Notes under the pieces: generated by a model
The model's database searches: none
Seen by the model: only the letters and a program-made list of their open reading frames with translations
What the model was told of the DNA's origin: nothing
Source of the DNA: Cryomorphaceae bacterium
GTDB lineage: Bacteria; Bacteroidota; Bacteroidia; Flavobacteriales; UBA7312
Direction of reading: 5' to 3'
Length of the DNA: 6,127 nt
NCBI GenBank assembly: GCA_018608925.1
Contig: JABAYQ010000109.1
Span: forward strand, 1 to 6,127
Shown: positions 5,091 to 6,127 of the stretch, piece by piece
Numbering within the stretch: position 1 is the first letter of the stretch
Layout: every line of letters begins with the position of its first letter
Program-made: the position numbers and the translations under genes

Positions 5091-6127
5091 ATGAGACAGT
5101 TCATCCTTACACTATCTATTGCCCTAACTTTTTTAGCACCACATGCTCAAGCAACATTTTTGTTTGAAAACGAAGAATGGACTCTTATTTCGGGCCAAAC
5201 TTCTGAAGGTATGCTAGGATGTACAGACTCCACAGGATTAACATACGATGTTGGTTCTGAATTATTTATAAATGATTGCGAGTATATAATATGTGAGCAG
5301 GATGATAACTGGTCGGATACTATGACAGTAGACGATTGTTTTAACATAGGATGTATAGCAGGAGCATGTGTAGATGTGTCTTTATTCGGACAAGAAGGAA
5401 CCTACTCTTCTATAGAAGATTGCCAATTAGAATGTGGCAATAGTACAGAATTAGATTTCGAATGTGTGCTAGATGCTTGCGTAGACATAGGCCAGTTCGG
5501 ACAAGAAGGATCCTATTCTACTATTGAAGAATGCCAAGAAAGTTGCGGAGAACAATTACCATACGAATGCCTCTTTGGTACTTGTGTAGATATATCCGAA
5601 TTCGGACAAGAAGGATCTTACTCATCGGAGGAACAATGCATAGAAGATTGTCAATCTGTTGCAGGAGAACCTTCTTTTGAATGCATCGCAGGCATGTGTA
5701 TTGACATAGGTCAATTCGGACAGGAAGGATCTTACGATAGTTTAGGAGAATGTGAGAAATCGTGTCAGTCAAATAACGAATCTCCTTCCTACGAATGTGT
5801 TGCTGACATGTGTGTTGACGTAGGTCAATTCGGACAAGAAGGATCATATGACAATCTTGAAGAATGCCAAATTATATGTGAAGGAGCGCCAGCATCTGTT
5901 CAAGAATATTCTTCAAACATAACAATTGCGCCAAATCCTTTTAGTAATTACACTCAAATTTATAGCAATAACATAGTTATAAGCTATAACCTTTTCGACC
6001 TTAATGGAAGAAAAGTTAAAAGCCAAATTATAAATAACAATAGTTTTAAATTAGATAAAGACCTTCTGCCACTAGGAATGTATTATTTAGAAATAAGAAC
6101 GGATGAAGGTGTAGTTCGTGAAAAGTT
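5091..6127 (+). CDS. Secreted cysteine-rich repeat protein with T9SS sorting domain, 3' end cut by window edge
   Basis: An open frame of 345 codons with no stop before the edge. Residues 1-21 are a signal peptide (MRQF, hydrophobic core, likely cut after HAQA). Residues about 42-83 hold five cysteines in a pattern GC...Y..G......C....C......WS......C that loosely recalls a von Willebrand C domain. Residues 88-263 carry five 28-residue modules, C-x4-C-x17-C-x3-C, each with a core close to VDIGQFGQEGSYS. Residues about 272-345 are a type A T9SS C-terminal sorting domain: ITIAPNPFSN, then YNLFDLNGRKVK, and PLGMYYLEIRTDEGVV. The final basic tail is missing, so only a few residues should lie beyond the edge. 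The product should cross the outer membrane by T9SS and be attached to the surface or released. The 23 cysteines in all five modules and the N-terminal region imply a disulfide-rich extracellular protein. Function unknown; adhesion, binding or a structural role are all possible. The ATG at 5091 is chosen because it opens the signal peptide. Confidence 0.9.
   Translation, partial: MRQFILTLSIALTFLAPHAQATFLFENEEWTLISGQTSEGMLGCTDSTGLTYDVGSELFINDCEYIICEQDDNWSDTMTVDDCFNIGCIAGACVDVSLFGQEGTYSSIEDCQLECGNSTELDFECVLDACVDIGQFGQEGSYSTIEECQESCGEQLPYECLFGTCVDISEFGQEGSYSSEEQCIEDCQSVAGEPSFECIAGMCIDIGQFGQEGSYDSLGECEKSCQSNNESPSYECVADMCVDVGQFGQEGSYDNLEECQIICEGAPASVQEYSSNITIAPNPFSNYTQIYSNNIVISYNLFDLNGRKVKSQIINNNSFKLDKDLLPLGMYYLEIRTDEGVVREK
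5352..5879 (+). repeat. Five tandem cysteine-rich modules, C-x4-C-x17-C-x3-C
   Basis: Modules at 5352-5435, 5463-5546, 5568-5651, 5682-5765 and 5796-5879 (protein residues 88-115, 125-152, 160-187, 198-225 and 236-263). Each is exactly 28 residues with cysteines at positions 1, 6, 24 and 28. The invariant core is FGQEG, present in all five, followed by SY in four and TY in the first. Linkers are 7-10 residues, acidic and variable, giving periods of 35-38 residues. Copies differ at synonymous sites (for example GGA-CAA versus GGA-CAG, TCC/TCT/TCA for serine), so the array is not a very recent duplication and the protein sequence appears constrained. A related spacing, C-x4-C...GxY...C-x3-C, occurs in repeat proteins of other Bacteroidota as I recall them. 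Confidence 0.93.
5904..6127 (+). other. T9SS type A C-terminal sorting domain (partial)
   Basis: Residues about 272-345 of the cysteine-rich protein. The opening IAPNPF motif (279-284), the strand with LFDLNGRKV (301-309), and LPLGMYYLEIRTDEG (326-340) are the three conserved blocks of the type IX sorting domain (TIGR04183 type). The closing short basic strand (REK...) is interrupted by the window edge. It directs export through the outer membrane and is normally removed by the sortase PorU. Confidence 0.9.

Noticed and set aside
5147..5347. 66-codon minus-strand open frame
   Set aside because: Antisense to the N-terminal region of the T9SS protein, with no recognisable features.
5521..5847. 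Minus-strand open frame with repeated LVRIDLRQ-like segments
   Set aside because: The repetition is only the complement of the cysteine-rich modules of the plus-strand gene, which has a signal peptide and sorting domain.

Overview
This 6.1 kb window is AT-rich, densely packed DNA from a Bacteroidota genome, most likely a member of the Flavobacteriales. Three things point there: several gene starts carry the Bacteroidota sigma-factor -7 element TAnnTTTG instead of Shine-Dalgarno-rich leaders, the last gene ends in a type IX secretion (T9SS) C-terminal sorting domain, and the housekeeping proteins (SurE, LpxB, RibBA, TsaD, a DUF2147 protein) read like flavobacterial versions.

Left block (1-1640, minus strand): a tightly coupled operon surE -> three-helix membrane protein -> lpxB. 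The first junction is an ATGA stop/start overlap and the second a TTGA overlap with a TTG start. lpxB runs off the left edge (202 codons seen). SurE is a nucleotidase, LpxB makes the lipid A disaccharide, and the small membrane protein between them is unrecognised.

Divergent intergenic region (1641-1748): two back-to-back -7 elements, one for surE (minus) and one for a short hotdog thioesterase-like gene (plus). A 14-codon lysine-rich mini-ORF ends in an ATGA overlap with the thioesterase start. The thioesterase appears to lack the N-terminal part of its fold.

Region 2100-2295: a non-coding stretch that holds a -7 element followed about 80 nt later by a perfect 12-bp GC-rich hairpin with a T8 tail. 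It may be a small independent RNA gene or simply the terminator of the thioesterase gene.

Right block (2296-6127, plus strand): a secreted DUF2147 protein, then ribBA (riboflavin synthesis) overlapping tsaD (t6A tRNA modification) by 11 nt, then a gene cut by the right edge. That last gene encodes a secreted, cysteine-rich protein: signal peptide, a VWC-like cysteine region, five near-identical 28-residue C-x4-C-x17-C-x3-C modules, and a T9SS sorting domain. It is the least ordinary gene here. No mobile elements, CRISPR arrays, tRNAs or rRNAs were seen.
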